A stretch of 64,000 nt of DNA from Ichthyophis bannanicus (taxonomy: Eukaryota > Chordata > Amphibia > Gymnophiona > Ichthyophiidae): NCBI GenBank assembly GCA_033557465.1, contig CM066040.1, forward strand, positions 322,666,297-322,730,296, written 5' to 3'. Positions 30,186-39,489 of this stretch are shown piece after piece. Within the stretch, counting starts at the first letter, position 1, and every line of letters begins with the position of its first letter. The translations under genes were made by a program, and so were the position numbers. The notes below the pieces were generated by a model that saw only the letters and a list, made by a program, of their open reading frames with translations, made no database searches and was not told the origin of the DNA.

Positions 30186-31330
30186 ATGCCGGCCAGACCG
30201 CAGTGCCTGGTATAGGATGGTATCAAGGGGTGTGAACCCCACTTAATCCTTAAGCATTCCTTGTGTTATACAGCCTAAAACTTATTCAGTGCACAATGAC
30301 TTGATGCAGACATATGGGAAAGGCCTAATCAGATAGGCCATTGTTGTTGCTGGGCAAATTTCAGAGTGCTGTGTGCCTGGTCAGGTGATCTAGAAGGAGA
30401 CATTGTTACTTTCTCCTGAGAAGGGTCTGATAGAAAGTCAGAGACAGAAATAAAGATAAATGTTAAAAAAATAAAAGTTGCTGAATATAGGTTTGTAAAT
30501 GTATGTAATTTGTAAGATAGTGGATAGGAAGTAAATTAAATCCTTCCATCTGTCTATGGTCAGTGAGTAACCTGCCATGATCATCTCTTGTCTCTTAGCC
30601 CAGATTATGTACCTATTAAATCTGTAATATTGTGTGTAAGGGAAGCTGTACTCCCTTATAGCCATTTGTAGTATTAGAATAAAAATGTAGACTTTACTTG
30701 GAGAATGTGTCAGTTTGATTGGATCAAGGCAAGGTCCATTTCATATCTTTAAGATACAACACTGCAATGCAATCTAAAAATCCTCAAGATATGCAGTCCC
30801 TGATGTGGTGTGATCTCAGAGGCAGGTGTCTGCCTATACTGCACGCAAGAGGTGGTCATGAGAGCAGGACCTGCAGGATGAGATGAGGTAGGAGAGTCCC
30901 TCCTGGTTGCAAGAGACCCTGGGGGCGGGGGGTGCCATGTTACCGTCAATGGATCCAGTCCCTCCACGATGCCCAGACCATCCACCCCTCAAGCCCAGGG
31001 AGCGATAGGGCTCCCGGGAGAGTTTTCACCGAAGTTTGTCTTACTTTTGCATAAGGCGTTTTGCCTACCAAGTGGCTCCTCAGCCCCGGAACACAGGGTT
31101 AAGAGGATGTCAGAGCACAAGCCAGGAGCAGTGGCATCTAAGCGGGCTAGAGGCCTAGAGGAGTGGCAGCAATCGCCATTGTCAGGGGGCTGGATGGGGA
31201 AGACCTTGACACGGAGCTAGATCTGTAGGAGGAGTTGGATGAAGGAGAGAGCCCAGAACAGGAGGATCAAGCCCGAATTGTTCGGGTTTTCCACCAGGAG
31301 GAGCTACCAGTGCTCATCTTTATGCTTATG
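30186..31330 (+). pseudogene. DIRS-1 ORF1 (gag-like), broken
   Basis: The start at 30186 gives MPARPQCLV, matching MPTCLQCLVYG of DIRS-2, then a stop. After an AT-rich insertion the frame at 30969-31220 gives GEFSPKFVLLLHKAFCL, as in GRFSPDFVLLIHKVSCL of DIRS-2, and 31235-31318 gives QEDQARIVRVFHQEELP, as in PEDQSRIIRVFRREELT. It is then cut by the L2-like insertions. ORF1 would be the structural protein of the element by analogy to gag. Confidence 0.75.
30229..30722. repeat. AT-rich insertion in DIRS-1 ORF1, possibly a solo LTR
   Basis: This block has no counterpart in DIRS-2 and is bounded by 'atcaagg' at 30222-30228 and 30723-30729. It holds several AATAAA/ATAAAA strings (30450-30470 and 30678) and no coding frame. 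A solo LTR is one option, but clean TG...CA ends beside a matching duplication were not found. Confidence 0.35.
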
Positions 31331-31465
31331 TTTATGCAATTTCTCGATATACTGCCCAGGCCGAAGGCCATCAGGGCGGTTTACAATCACTACAAGCGGA
31401 TACTGATACAATTCCTCATCCCCAAAGGGCTCACATTCTATGAATACCTTGGCGACCCTCAAGGC
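31320..31465 (-). mobile_element. L2-like 3' tail fragment in DIRS-1
   Basis: Begins 'ttatgcttatgtttatgcaatttctcgatatactgcc' and contains 'gccgaaggccatcagggcggtttacaat', the type of scaled tail found at the ends of L2-like elements read on the minus strand. No coding part. It abuts the next L2 insertion. Confidence 0.55.
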
Positions 31466-31557
31466 CCTGAATTTATTTATTTTTATTTTATTTATTTAGC
31501 AAGCATTTGTAGCCCGCTCCTTCCAGCGATCAGAAGCGGGTAGGATTACTATTGTGA

Positions 31558-31841
31558 AACTGCCGAATCAAGGCAGGTACAAATTTTGTTTACATACAGA
31601 TTGTCAGAAAAGCACATCATACAGAGTTAACACTTCTTAGCTATGGGGGAGTTCATTTACATATATACATAAATACATATATACAGGATAATCTTCTTGG
31701 ACTGTCGAATCAAGGCAGGTACAAATTTTGCTTACATACAGATTGTCAGAAAAGCACATCATACAGAGTTAACACTTCTTAGCTATGGGGGAGTTCATTT
31801 ACAGATATACATAAATACATATATACAGGATAATCTTCTTG
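31558..31841. repeat. 142-bp tandem duplication in an L2 3' UTR
   Basis: Two head-to-tail copies beginning 'ccgaatcaaggcaggtac' and 'tcgaatcaaggcaggtac', offset 142 bp, almost identical to the end 'gataatcttcttgga'. Non-coding. Confidence 0.9.
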
Positions 31842-31875
31842 GACACAGTGGTCAGGGGCTGCTCCATCTGTGGGT

Positions 31876-32586
31876 TTAGTTCAGGTTGAAATGTGATTGG
31901 AAAATGTGCGTTTTGAGTTTCTTTCTGAAGTCTAGAAGGTCATTGCTAGCTCGTAGTTCTGGTGGGAGTTGGTTCCACAGTGTTGGCGCCACATATGAGA
32001 AAGCCCTGTGGCTGGCGTTAGTTTTGGCAGATCTTATATCTGTTGGAGTGTGAAGGATGTTGGAATTGTGGGTTCTTCTGTTTCGGGTAGGAGGTTGCAA
32101 TCTTACTAGGTTGTTGAGGAAGGAAGGTGCTAAGTTGTGGATGAGTTTGAAGGTGGTTGTTAGTATTTTGTATTTTGTGCGAGCTGTTATGGGTAGCCAG
32201 TGTAATTGAATTAGCACTGGTGTGATGTGGTCACTTAGATTTTTCTTCATTATGACCCTGGCAGCTACATTTTGTGCCATTTGTAATATGTTTAGGGTTT
32301 TTTTAGGTAAACCTTGTAGGATGGCGTTGCAGTAGTCAAAATGTGGCATGATGAGTGCTTGGGCCACTGTTCTGAAGTCTTGGGGATCAATAATATTCCG
32401 AATGGGTTGGAGCACTCTAAGCTTGTGGAAAACTGCTCTGTTGGTCTTTCGGAGGTGTTTTTCCATCTTTAGGTCACAGTCAAATGTGACTCCTAGATAC
32501 TTTATTTCTGTTTTTGTTTGGTAAGTGTTGTTACATAGTGTTATTGATGTGGGAGGGTCAAAATTCGGTTCTTTGGAGATATACAT
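31876..32586 (-). pseudogene. L2 ORF2 C-terminal part
   Basis: 236 residues without a stop. It starts downstream of the catalytic YADD and covers the RT thumb (KYLGVTFDCDLKMEKHL), then IIDPQDFRTVAQALIMPHFDY, LHWLPITARTKYKIL, and the end LWNQLPPELRASNDLLDFRK. It aligns by eye with residues near the end of the L2 ORFs at 45.5-46.2 and 53.2-53.8 kb. With no RT core or endonuclease it has no activity of its own. The intact frame suggests a fairly young insertion. Confidence 0.85.
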
Positions 32587-32669
32587 TACTTCGGTTTTTT
32601 TGTGATTAATTTTTTGTGATTAATTGATTAATTGAATATGCCTGCTAACCTCTCGGCAGAGGAAGAGGC

Positions 32670-33445
32670 GTTGTAGGATCCGCTGTTCCAGGCAGTACGG
32701 AAATCGCAGAAAGTCTTACCAGTACATGGAGTAGTAGGACAGATGATCCAGGATGTGTGGGATCTGCCAGAGGTTGGCCTTAAAGGGAGTGTAAACCATG
32801 ACGCGCCTATATCCCCTGCCGGAGCAAGAATGAGCTCCTTTGATTGCCCAAAGTGGGCACAGCGGTATTGGCAGCAATAGAAGAGACCTTGACTTGTCTC
32901 CTGCAGCTGAGAGCTGTGGAACTGGTTCCACGAGACCAATATGTCTGCGGTCAATGCTTCATGTATTTCGTTTTGTCGAAAAGGAAGGTTCCTTTCGCCC
33001 AATTCTCAACTTTGAGGGCATGAACTATGGTCTCCAGATACCGCATTTTCACAGTAGTAATGGCGGTAGAAAACAGAGATTTTTGGTGACTCTCGATCTC
33101 ACAGGGGCATATCTGCATGTTCCCTTCCATCCAAAACATCTGCAGTTTCTCCGCTTTGCGGTGCCAAAGGGCCATTTCCAGTTTTGAGCGTTGCCCTTTG
33201 GTCTGGCAACCACCCCCCCATACCTTCACCAAGGTCATGGTGGTGATGGCAGCAGCTCTCCACAAGGAAGGGGTTCTCGTCCACCCATACCTAGATGATT
33301 GGCTGATCCAGGCAAAGTCCAGGGACGATAGCGAAAAGAACAGCGCGGGTGAGAGAGTTCCTTCAAAGTCTCGGTTGGGGTCAACCTGGCCAAGAGCCAG
33401 TTATAGCCAGCCCAGGAGTCACACTATTTGAGAGCATGATTTGAG
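32670..33445 (+). pseudogene. DIRS-1 reverse transcriptase, broken
   Basis: Pieces in two frames: FRPILNFEGMNYGLQIPHF, then LVTLDLTGAYLHVPFHPKH (palm aspartate), VPKGHFQF, a stop, ALPFGLAT, and in the other frame TFTKVMVVMAAALHKEG and HPYLDDWLIQAKS (catalytic DD within YLDD). These match the DIRS-2 RT at 49.5-50.0 kb. The region 32840-33000 is also partly scrambled relative to DIRS-2. The role would be cDNA synthesis, but stops and frameshifts prevent a full product. Confidence 0.85.
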
Positions 33446-33849
33446 ACCTGTGTGGGCAGGAATTTCCTGCCGGTTCGCCGTGCACAGGAGCTACAACAGT
33501 TGATATGGCAGGTCCTGAAGAAGGCAAGACCATCAGCATGGCATTATCTGCAGGTTCTGGGGACCATGGTGGCCACTCTCGAGCTAGTCCCATGGGCAAG
33601 GGTGCATATGCAATTGCTGTAGAGGGCTCTGCTCCGTTGATGGTCCCATCAGAGTCAACCCCTGTCCCAAGTACTCCCCTGCCCACGGAGCACCAGGAGA
33701 GCCCTCAGTTGGTGGCTGCATGTGGAAGGAGTCCCTGGTATGGGTTCCTCAGATGACTAGCCAGTCAGGCTGGAAAGCCCATTGTGAAGGACACTTTGTT
33801 CAGGGACAAGAGTCGGCAGTAGGCCCTGTGGTCGATCAACAGACTCGAG

Positions 33850-34419
33850 ATGCGAGCGATGACCTTGGCACTAGAAAGGTTTGAGCCATGGTTGCAGGAG
33901 AAGGTGGTCCAAGTCCTCTCGGACAATGTGACCATGGTGGCTTACATCAACTGGCAAGGAGGCATGGGCAGTGCAGCCCTGGAGAAGGAGGCCGAAGGTC
34001 TGTTCGGATGGGCAGCGATTCGTCTCCAGGCATTTTCAGCGGCGCACGTAGCAGGAGTTGACAGCGTGATGGCAGACTACCTCAGCCGAATGTGCATGGA
34101 CCCCGGAGACTGGCAGCTCAATCAGGAGGTGTTCAAGCAGGTGGTCTGCCGATGGGACACACTGGTCATGGACCTAATGGCAATGTTCGAGTTGGCCAAG
34201 GCCTGCTGGTTTTTCAGTAGAAGAAGAGAAGAAGTTCAAGGGCTTGGATGCTCTAATTCAGCAGTGGCTCGAAGAGGGTCTTCTCTGTTTTTCCCTGTGG
34301 GTGCTCATAGGCCGGTTAGTGCAATGGCTAGAGGCACACCAAGATTTGTGATTCTGGTGGCACTAGACTGGCCGAGGTGCCCGTGGTATGCTGACCTGAT
34401 TTGGATACTGGCGGATTGA
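33850..34419 (+). pseudogene. DIRS-1 RNase H domain
   Basis: A 189-residue frame. RNase H features: an acidic residue in the MRAMTLALERF helix region, VLSDNVTMVAYINWQGG (catalytic Asp in SDN), and AHVAGVDSVMADYLSR (Asp). The piece continues through DLMAMFELAKACWFFSRR. It degrades RNA of the RNA-DNA hybrid. DIRS-2 has the same domain but split by an L2 between AHIAGSE and TADYLSQ, so this copy shows what the uninterrupted domain looks like. Frame is lost soon after 34230. Confidence 0.82.
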
Positions 34420-34619
34420 CTGTGGTGGCTTCCAGTTCGGAAGGATATCTTGATGCAGGAGCCGCTTCGCATGCCCCAGGTGGATCAATTCTCGCTTATG
34501 GCATGGCTCGTGAAAGGGCGAGGTTGAAGAAGAAAGGATAATCAGGCTTGGGGATAGTGACCTTGCTACAGGCCCAGAGGTGGTCTACGAACCTGTTGTG
34601 CATCTGCATAGGACGCATC

Positions 34620-35498
34620 TTTGAATCATGGTGCAGAAAGAGGCAGCTGCACCCTTCCACTGCCTCCGTCCTGGACATCTTGGCATTCTTGCAATCTGGT
34701 TTTGATAAGGGTCTAGCTGCCATTTCCTTGAGGATGCAACTGGCGGCGATTTTCAGGTTATGACAGGAAAGTCCATGGGGTGCCGTTGGGTACACACCCA
34801 GACGTGCTGAGCTTTCTAGGGGTGGTGACCCACCTCCGTCTGCCAAAGAGGGCAGTGGTACCACCTTGGAATCTCAATATGGTGTTGTCTGGGGAACCCG
34901 TTGAGCCATTGAGTCGAGCTTCCTGCAGGATTTGGCTCTGAAAATGGTATTCCTGGTGGCGATTTGCTCGGCACGCAGGATTTCGGAGCTTTGGATCCTG
35001 TCATGCCGGGAGCCATTTCTTTCCTTCTCCAAGGAGAAAGTGGTCCTGCGCCCAGTACCTTCATTTTTGCAAGGTGGTATCAGCATTTCATGTAGATCAG
35101 GCCATTTCCTTACCGGCTCTGGCAAGCGCAGATGTGGGCGAGAGCGGGTATGGTAAGAGAGTCCTGTGAAGGTATGTGAAAAGGGCATTGTCCTTTCGGA
35201 GATCAGACCGTCTGTTGGTTCTGTTTGGCAGATCGCGCAAAAGTGAGGTGGCAGCTAAGCCTCCATTTCCAGATGGATCAGTGAGGCAATCACGTCGGCA
35301 TACATCTTGAAGGGTAGAACAGTACTGGCGGGGTTGCAGACGCATTCCATGAGGACTCAGGCAGCCTCATGGGCAGAGTATACTTTAGTTCCGCCGGTGG
35401 AGATCTGTAGGGTGGCATACTTCTCTGATCAGTTTCGCCTGGATGCTCGTTTCGGATCGGCAGTGCTTCAGGCTGGTTGTGTGGGTCCCTCCTGTTAG
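34620..35498 (+). pseudogene. DIRS-1 tyrosine recombinase, broken
   Basis: Pieces: SVLDILAFLQSGFDKGLAAIS (34660-34740), LKMVFLVAICSARRISELWIL (34932-35000; the first catalytic Arg is in ARRISEL), and HSMRTQAASWAEYTLVPPVEICR (35340-35410; the H-x-x-R pair), then FRLDARFGSAVLQAG. The clear frame breaks are near 34760, 35090 and 35300. The Tyr seen as KHYRLD in DIRS-2 reads QFRLD here, so the nucleophile is lost. The enzyme would join circular cDNA into the target without target duplication. Confidence 0.82.
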
Positions 35499-35527
35499 TT
35501 TAACTGCTCTGATACATCCCAGAGGTG

Positions 35528-35617
35528 CGGGACTGGACTGGAGGGATGATAAAGAAAAAGAAATTAGACTTACCTGCTAATTGTTATTCCTTGAGGAACT
35601 CCAGTCCAGTCCCGGAA
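35528..35617 (+). repeat. Internal complementary region of DIRS-1
   Basis: Reads 'cagaggtgcgggactggact...ggaactccagtccagtccc'. The left part is the inverse of the left outer end (29205-29232); the right part is the inverse of the right outer end (36046-36101). In the DIRS model this template restores the ends and helps circularise the cDNA. Confidence 0.85.
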
Positions 35618-35935
35618 CCCTCCCTGAGTGCTTCCTGTGATGATCTGTGCACACCCTGGTCCTGAAGTTGGTTCCCTTGGTGGAGGAAGTGGCCAGGAGG
35701 AGCCAAGGAGGGGTGTGTAATCAGTGTTTGGGGGAGGGGTGGACCAGAAGAGCTGTCAGTCGCTCCCTGCTGGTTGGAGGTGCTCAGGCACTCAACAGGT
35801 AGACCTCTCCATCCTGGAGGGGGGGACGGGGTATCCTTCCCAGGGGATGGAGGGGGTACTAGTTTATTTAGACGTAGAAGTGTTGCACATTTAACTACTT
35901 ATTTGTTGCTTCTCTGAGTCTGCTTTGTCAATAGG

Positions 35936-36101
35936 TACTGGGGCTGGTGGGCGGTGCCAGCTGCATAAGTACACTAGTGTCATCAAAAAGATGATAGGCT
36001 CAGCCTCCAAGCTGTTGGAGGAGGTGCACTACCCAGAGGTGCGGGACTGGACTGGAGTTCCTCAAGGAACAACAATTAGCAGGTAAGTCTAATTTCTCTT
36101 T
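35936..36101 (+). repeat. Right inverted terminal repeat of DIRS-1
   Basis: Inverse of the left repeat over 35936-36020, then 'acccagaggtgcgggactgg' and the outer end 'gcaggtaagtctaatttctc'. The outer end pairs with the internal complementary region. Confidence 0.85.
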
Positions 36102-36431
36102 CTTATATATTATTTCCACTCTAGATGTAAGCTCAAATGGGTTCTCTACACACAGCTACATATGTTAATGTTGATGTTTTTGCTGTATTCTGGTGGTATT
36201 CTTGTTTGATTTCTTTGTTTTGTATGCTTGAATAGTGGTCTCAATGGAACCCTCACATGTTTGCATATTTGGAATGCCCATACTTCTAAGTTTTTGTTTG
36301 TAACTTTATTGGGGTCTAATATTTATGGCAAGAGATATTTTTTTTGAATGCTTTTGTCTATTGTCATCTGAGGATGATGGATTTTGTTGATTGTATTTTT
36401 ATATACTTAATAAACACAAAGATTAAAAAAT
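36102..36431 (+). mobile_element. L1-like LINE 3' UTR and A-rich tail, right of DIRS-1
   Basis: T-rich untranslated sequence ends 'aataaacacaaagattaaaaaa' at 36408-36430, a typical LINE end. It probably continues 28500-29204. 36432-36742 has nothing I can assign. Confidence 0.45.
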
Positions 36432-36742
36432 CCTTACTGAGCAAGCAACATAACTAGGTTATTTTACCTCTTTACCTCACTTTTCAGCAGAATGTCGCTA
36501 GCTAGGTTTTCTGCTAAAGATTTACAGTACCTAACATTTGCCTAGCTAGATTTAGGACAACTCCATACAACTTGAGTTTCCTGGCTAATCTTAGCCAGTT
36601 AGGGGTAACCTTATAAAGCATTTTCCACAGCATATGACTATGGATTGCAACAAGACTGTGCATACTTTTATGCAGTCCATGTGAAGTCATTCCCAGGGGT
36701 GGTGAATGAGTGGAGTTGAGGCAGATAGAATACACACACATA

Positions 36743-36860
36743 GGGGTATGTTTACTAAGCCAGGTTAACAGTTAACCCGGGCTATCTGCAACTAGGTCCC
36801 ATTGAAAAACATGGGACCTAGTTGCAGATAGCCCGAGTTAACCGTTAGTAAACATACCCC
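36743..36860. mobile_element. Palindromic MITE
   Basis: Two arms (36743-36802 and 36811-36860) starting GGGGTATGTTTACTAA and its complement, meeting at 'ttgaaaaac'. The left arm has about 10 extra bases in its middle; the inner ~24 bp (gctatctgcaactaggtccc) match exactly. Flanks are 'acacata' and 'atagttg'; a TA duplication is possible but not clean. It encodes nothing. Confidence 0.8.
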
Positions 36861-36926
36861 ATAGTTGCACCTTCTTTAGAGCCTGTGAGGCACATTTCAC
36901 AATGGGATGTCCAAGTGCAATCTGGG

Positions 36927-37617
36927 TATTTAAGACAAAATGACTTGGTCAAGGTATTTGAGCGATCTCACCTGAGTACTTCACTATAATCCTACGCTCT
37001 TCCAATATATTCTTTATCACCAGTGAGGTTTCTACAAAACAAGATATTTGCTTTTTTTCTTTTCTTCGGGTCTCAGACTGAACATTGGCGTGTGTTTCTG
37101 GGTGTTTAAATATGCCCAGTATTATGCCTATTAGCATCAACGACCCAGTTTGCAAATATCCTAAAATTACACTACTTTGCTATATCAACTTATCTTATAT
37201 TGATGAAACTTGTTTTTAAACTTTCTTTTAGAATTATTTGTTTGTTCAATCCACTTTAGCATAAAGTCCCAACGCTGTTGTCAAAGCGCCACCGCGTTTC
37301 ACTGTTATGGTTCTTCAGGGGATCGTAGATCAAAATGGATTATCAAACATAGTTTACAACAGGTAAATGTTGCCCACGTCTCTAGTTAACCGGTATCCTT
37401 CTTAGAGCCGACATTCTAACAGGATATTTAGGATATTTGCAAACTGGGTCGTTGATGCTAATAGGCATAATACTGGGCATATTTAAACACCCAGAAACAC
37501 ATGCCAATGTTCAGTCTGAGACCCGAAGAAAAGAAAAAAAGCAAATATCTTGTTTTGTAGAAACCTCACTGGTGATAAAGAATATATTGGAAGAGCGTAG
37601 GATTATAGTGAAGTACT
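36927..37617. mobile_element. Young foldback retroposon-like element with hammerhead-like loop
   Basis: A 691-bp unit flanked by a 15-bp direct duplication CAAGTGCAATCTGGG (36912-36926 and 37618-37632). Arms 36973-37165 and 37427-37619 are an inverted repeat of about 193 bp with, by eye, a single mismatch. Between them is a 261-bp loop with a hammerhead-like core on the minus strand. Each arm has the same open frame of ~60 codons read toward its outer end (NVQSETRRKEKKQIS), of unknown meaning. A long target duplication, an inverted terminal copy and a hammerhead motif together suggest a Penelope-like element derivative; no RT or GIY-YIG domain is present. Confidence 0.75.
37266..37324 (-). 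ncRNA. Hammerhead-ribozyme-like motif in the foldback loop
   Basis: Minus strand 5'-3': GATCCC (stem I), CTGAAGA core (37318-37312), AC...GT as a weak stem II, GAAA (37300-37297), ACGC...GCGT as stem III, T as cleavage-site base, GGGAC as the return strand of stem I. The order and the CUGANGA and GAAA boxes fit a type I hammerhead. Stem II is only about 2 bp, so activity is uncertain. Confidence 0.5.
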
Positions 37618-37632
37618 CAAGTGCAATCTGGG

Positions 37633-38129
37633 ACATCAAAGTCAGAATGTCTAAAGAAACAAGTAGGCACGTGCAAGTTCAGGCATGCTTTCGGACACTT
37701 GGATGTGCACTATTGGGGATAGCTCTTGGAGCCTATTATAAAAGGCACAATGCTGCCTGTGTTGCCTGGATAAAATAGACATTTTCGGGGAATTTTTTCT
37801 GTGTCCTGTTATAACGTTATCCCCATTCATCTAGGCTGTGAAAGCATATATGATGTCCCTATTTTATAAAGATAAATATTTGAAATGTACCATCAAATTT
37901 CAAAAAGAAAAGCCCATATGGATGTAGCTTTCTCACATAATTCTCATAGTGATGTCATCGATCCACTGTAATGATAGAATTGAATCATAAAAATTCATAA
38001 TATTGAAAAACAGCACTTATTTGAAATAAGTCTGTAAACTTCATGTACATATCCCTCCATATTATAAATCCACTCCCGACACAATCGTGTTTCTAAAACT
38101 CCAGTTATCAGCACCACGGGGTCCTCTTG
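37633..38129. other. Stretch without recognisable gene
   Basis: AT-rich sequence with a short open plus frame continuing from the foldback arm (to 37778). I see no family signature. Confidence 0.5.
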
Positions 38130-39000
38130 ATATACTGCTACTACTACTAGTGATCATTTGTATAGTGGTACAAGGCGTACGCAGCGCTGCACAAAAACAT
38201 GTAAAAGACGGTCCCTGCCCATCAGAGCCTACATTCTAGTCAAGACAGACAACACAACAGCTCTGGACAAGGATACATCTAGGGGGAATGGTGAGGAGAC
38301 ACAAGGGAGATTAGGCAGATCAGGACCCAAAGGTGACAAGAAGAGGAGAGTTTTCAGCCTGGATTTAAAAAAGGGCCAAAGAAGAAGCCTGATGTCCAGA
38401 CATAAGGAGCAGCAAGGTGAAAGGAGCGAAGTCTAGAGTTAGCAATAGAAGAGAAGGACACAGATAGAAGCAATCTACCAGAAGAGCAGAGTTCCCAAGG
38501 AGGGGTGTAGGGAGAGATAATAGAGGAAAGGCAGTGAGGAGCAGCAGAGTGAATGCACTTACAGTCAGCAGGAAAAGTTTGAACTGGATGCAGAAACGGA
38601 TAGGAAGCCAATGAAGCAACTTGAGAAGAGGGGTAATATGAGCATGATCAGGCTGGCAGAAGGTTAGCCATGCAGCTGAGTCTTGAATAGACTGAAGAGG
38701 AGAAAGATGATTCAGAGGGAGACCAGCAAGGAGGAGGTTGCAATAGTCTAGATGAGGGGTGACTAAAGAGTGGATAAGTGTCTTAGTAGTGTGTTCAGAA
38801 AGGAAAGGTCAAATTTCGCTGATGTTATGGAGAAAGAAACAATAGGTTTTAGCTATCAGTTGGATGTGTGTGGAGAAGGAGAGGGAGAAGTAAAAGACGA
38901 CCCCAAGGTTGCTAGCTGAGGAAACAGGGAGGAGTAGAGCGTTATCCATAGAGATGGAGAAAGGAGGAAGGGGAGAGGTAGTTTTAGCATGGAGACTTCA
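38130..39000 (-). mobile_element. L2-like LINE 3' fragment, minus strand
   Basis: Starts with CTA triplets and the 'gcagcgctgcacaaaaacatgta' box. Minus-strand coding sequence at 38354-38620 includes HWLPIRFCIQFKLFLLT, LSSIISPYTPPWELCSSGR, and RLRSFHLAAPYVW, the L2-type C-terminal end. Further RT thumb remnants (a degraded 'HPSLDYCNLLLAGLP'-like region) may run to 39000. Stops and frame shifts are many. Confidence 0.75.
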
Positions 39001-39489
39001 ACTGTCGAAGTAGTTCCTTCGCTAGGGCAAGCGACCCAATGGAACAGGTGATACTACATTTAATGATTAAAGAACTCTTTCAAAAGCATTTGGAAATGTT
39101 TTGAACCTAAAGCGAAGACATTGTGCTAACTTGATATTATATAATAGCCATTTAAATTTTTAAAAAACTATAACATAATATACCAAATTCTTTTGAAAGA
39201 TTCTGCTGTCTCAATCAGTACACCGGACAGATAAACTCATCGCAGAACAAAAAATACTGTATTCAACAACCAAAGTTTAAAAAAGCAGAATAATCAAAGA
39301 GCATCTTGCAAAGTGTAACTGCTGGAGAGCATATATAGTAAAAGCATACATTAAAAGCACTGCACATGATGTGATCTTGTATAAAAGAGTAATATTGAGC
39401 ATTGTCCTTGTGATTAACTTCTAACACCCACTGGTCAGTAGTAATCTGGACCTAAGCAGAGTCAGAAATCTACAGCAGACCACCTATTG
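39001..39489. other. Stretch without recognisable gene
   Basis: AT-rich; nothing that I can assign on either strand. Confidence 0.5.

Larger units (their letters stand above)
31466..32637 (-). mobile_element. L2 LINE, 5'-truncated, minus strand, in DIRS-1
   Basis: The 3' end shows a TTTAT-rich run (complement of the AATAAA-type tail) and a hairpin, CCCGCT 31513-31518 with AGCGGG 31535-31540. The 3' UTR holds a 142-bp tandem duplication (31558-31699 and 31700-31841) with only a few differences. The minus strand at 31876-32586 is a clean 236-residue frame: the RT end and C-terminal region. DIRS-1 resumes at about 32638-32670. Confidence 0.88.
29205..36101 (+). mobile_element. DIRS-1: decayed DIRS tyrosine-recombinase retrotransposon
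   Basis: Left inverted repeat at 29205-29321, ORF1 remnants, RT, RNase H, tyrosine recombinase, internal complementary region (35528-35617) and right inverted repeat (35936-36101). Both ends and the internal region fit the DIRS plan: the internal region is the reverse complement of the left outer end (gggactggactggagggatgata) joined to that of the right outer end (aaattagacttacctgctaatt). Two L2-like insertions (31318-32637) and an AT-rich insertion (from about 30229) interrupt it. Many stops and frameshifts: not autonomous. Confidence 0.9.
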
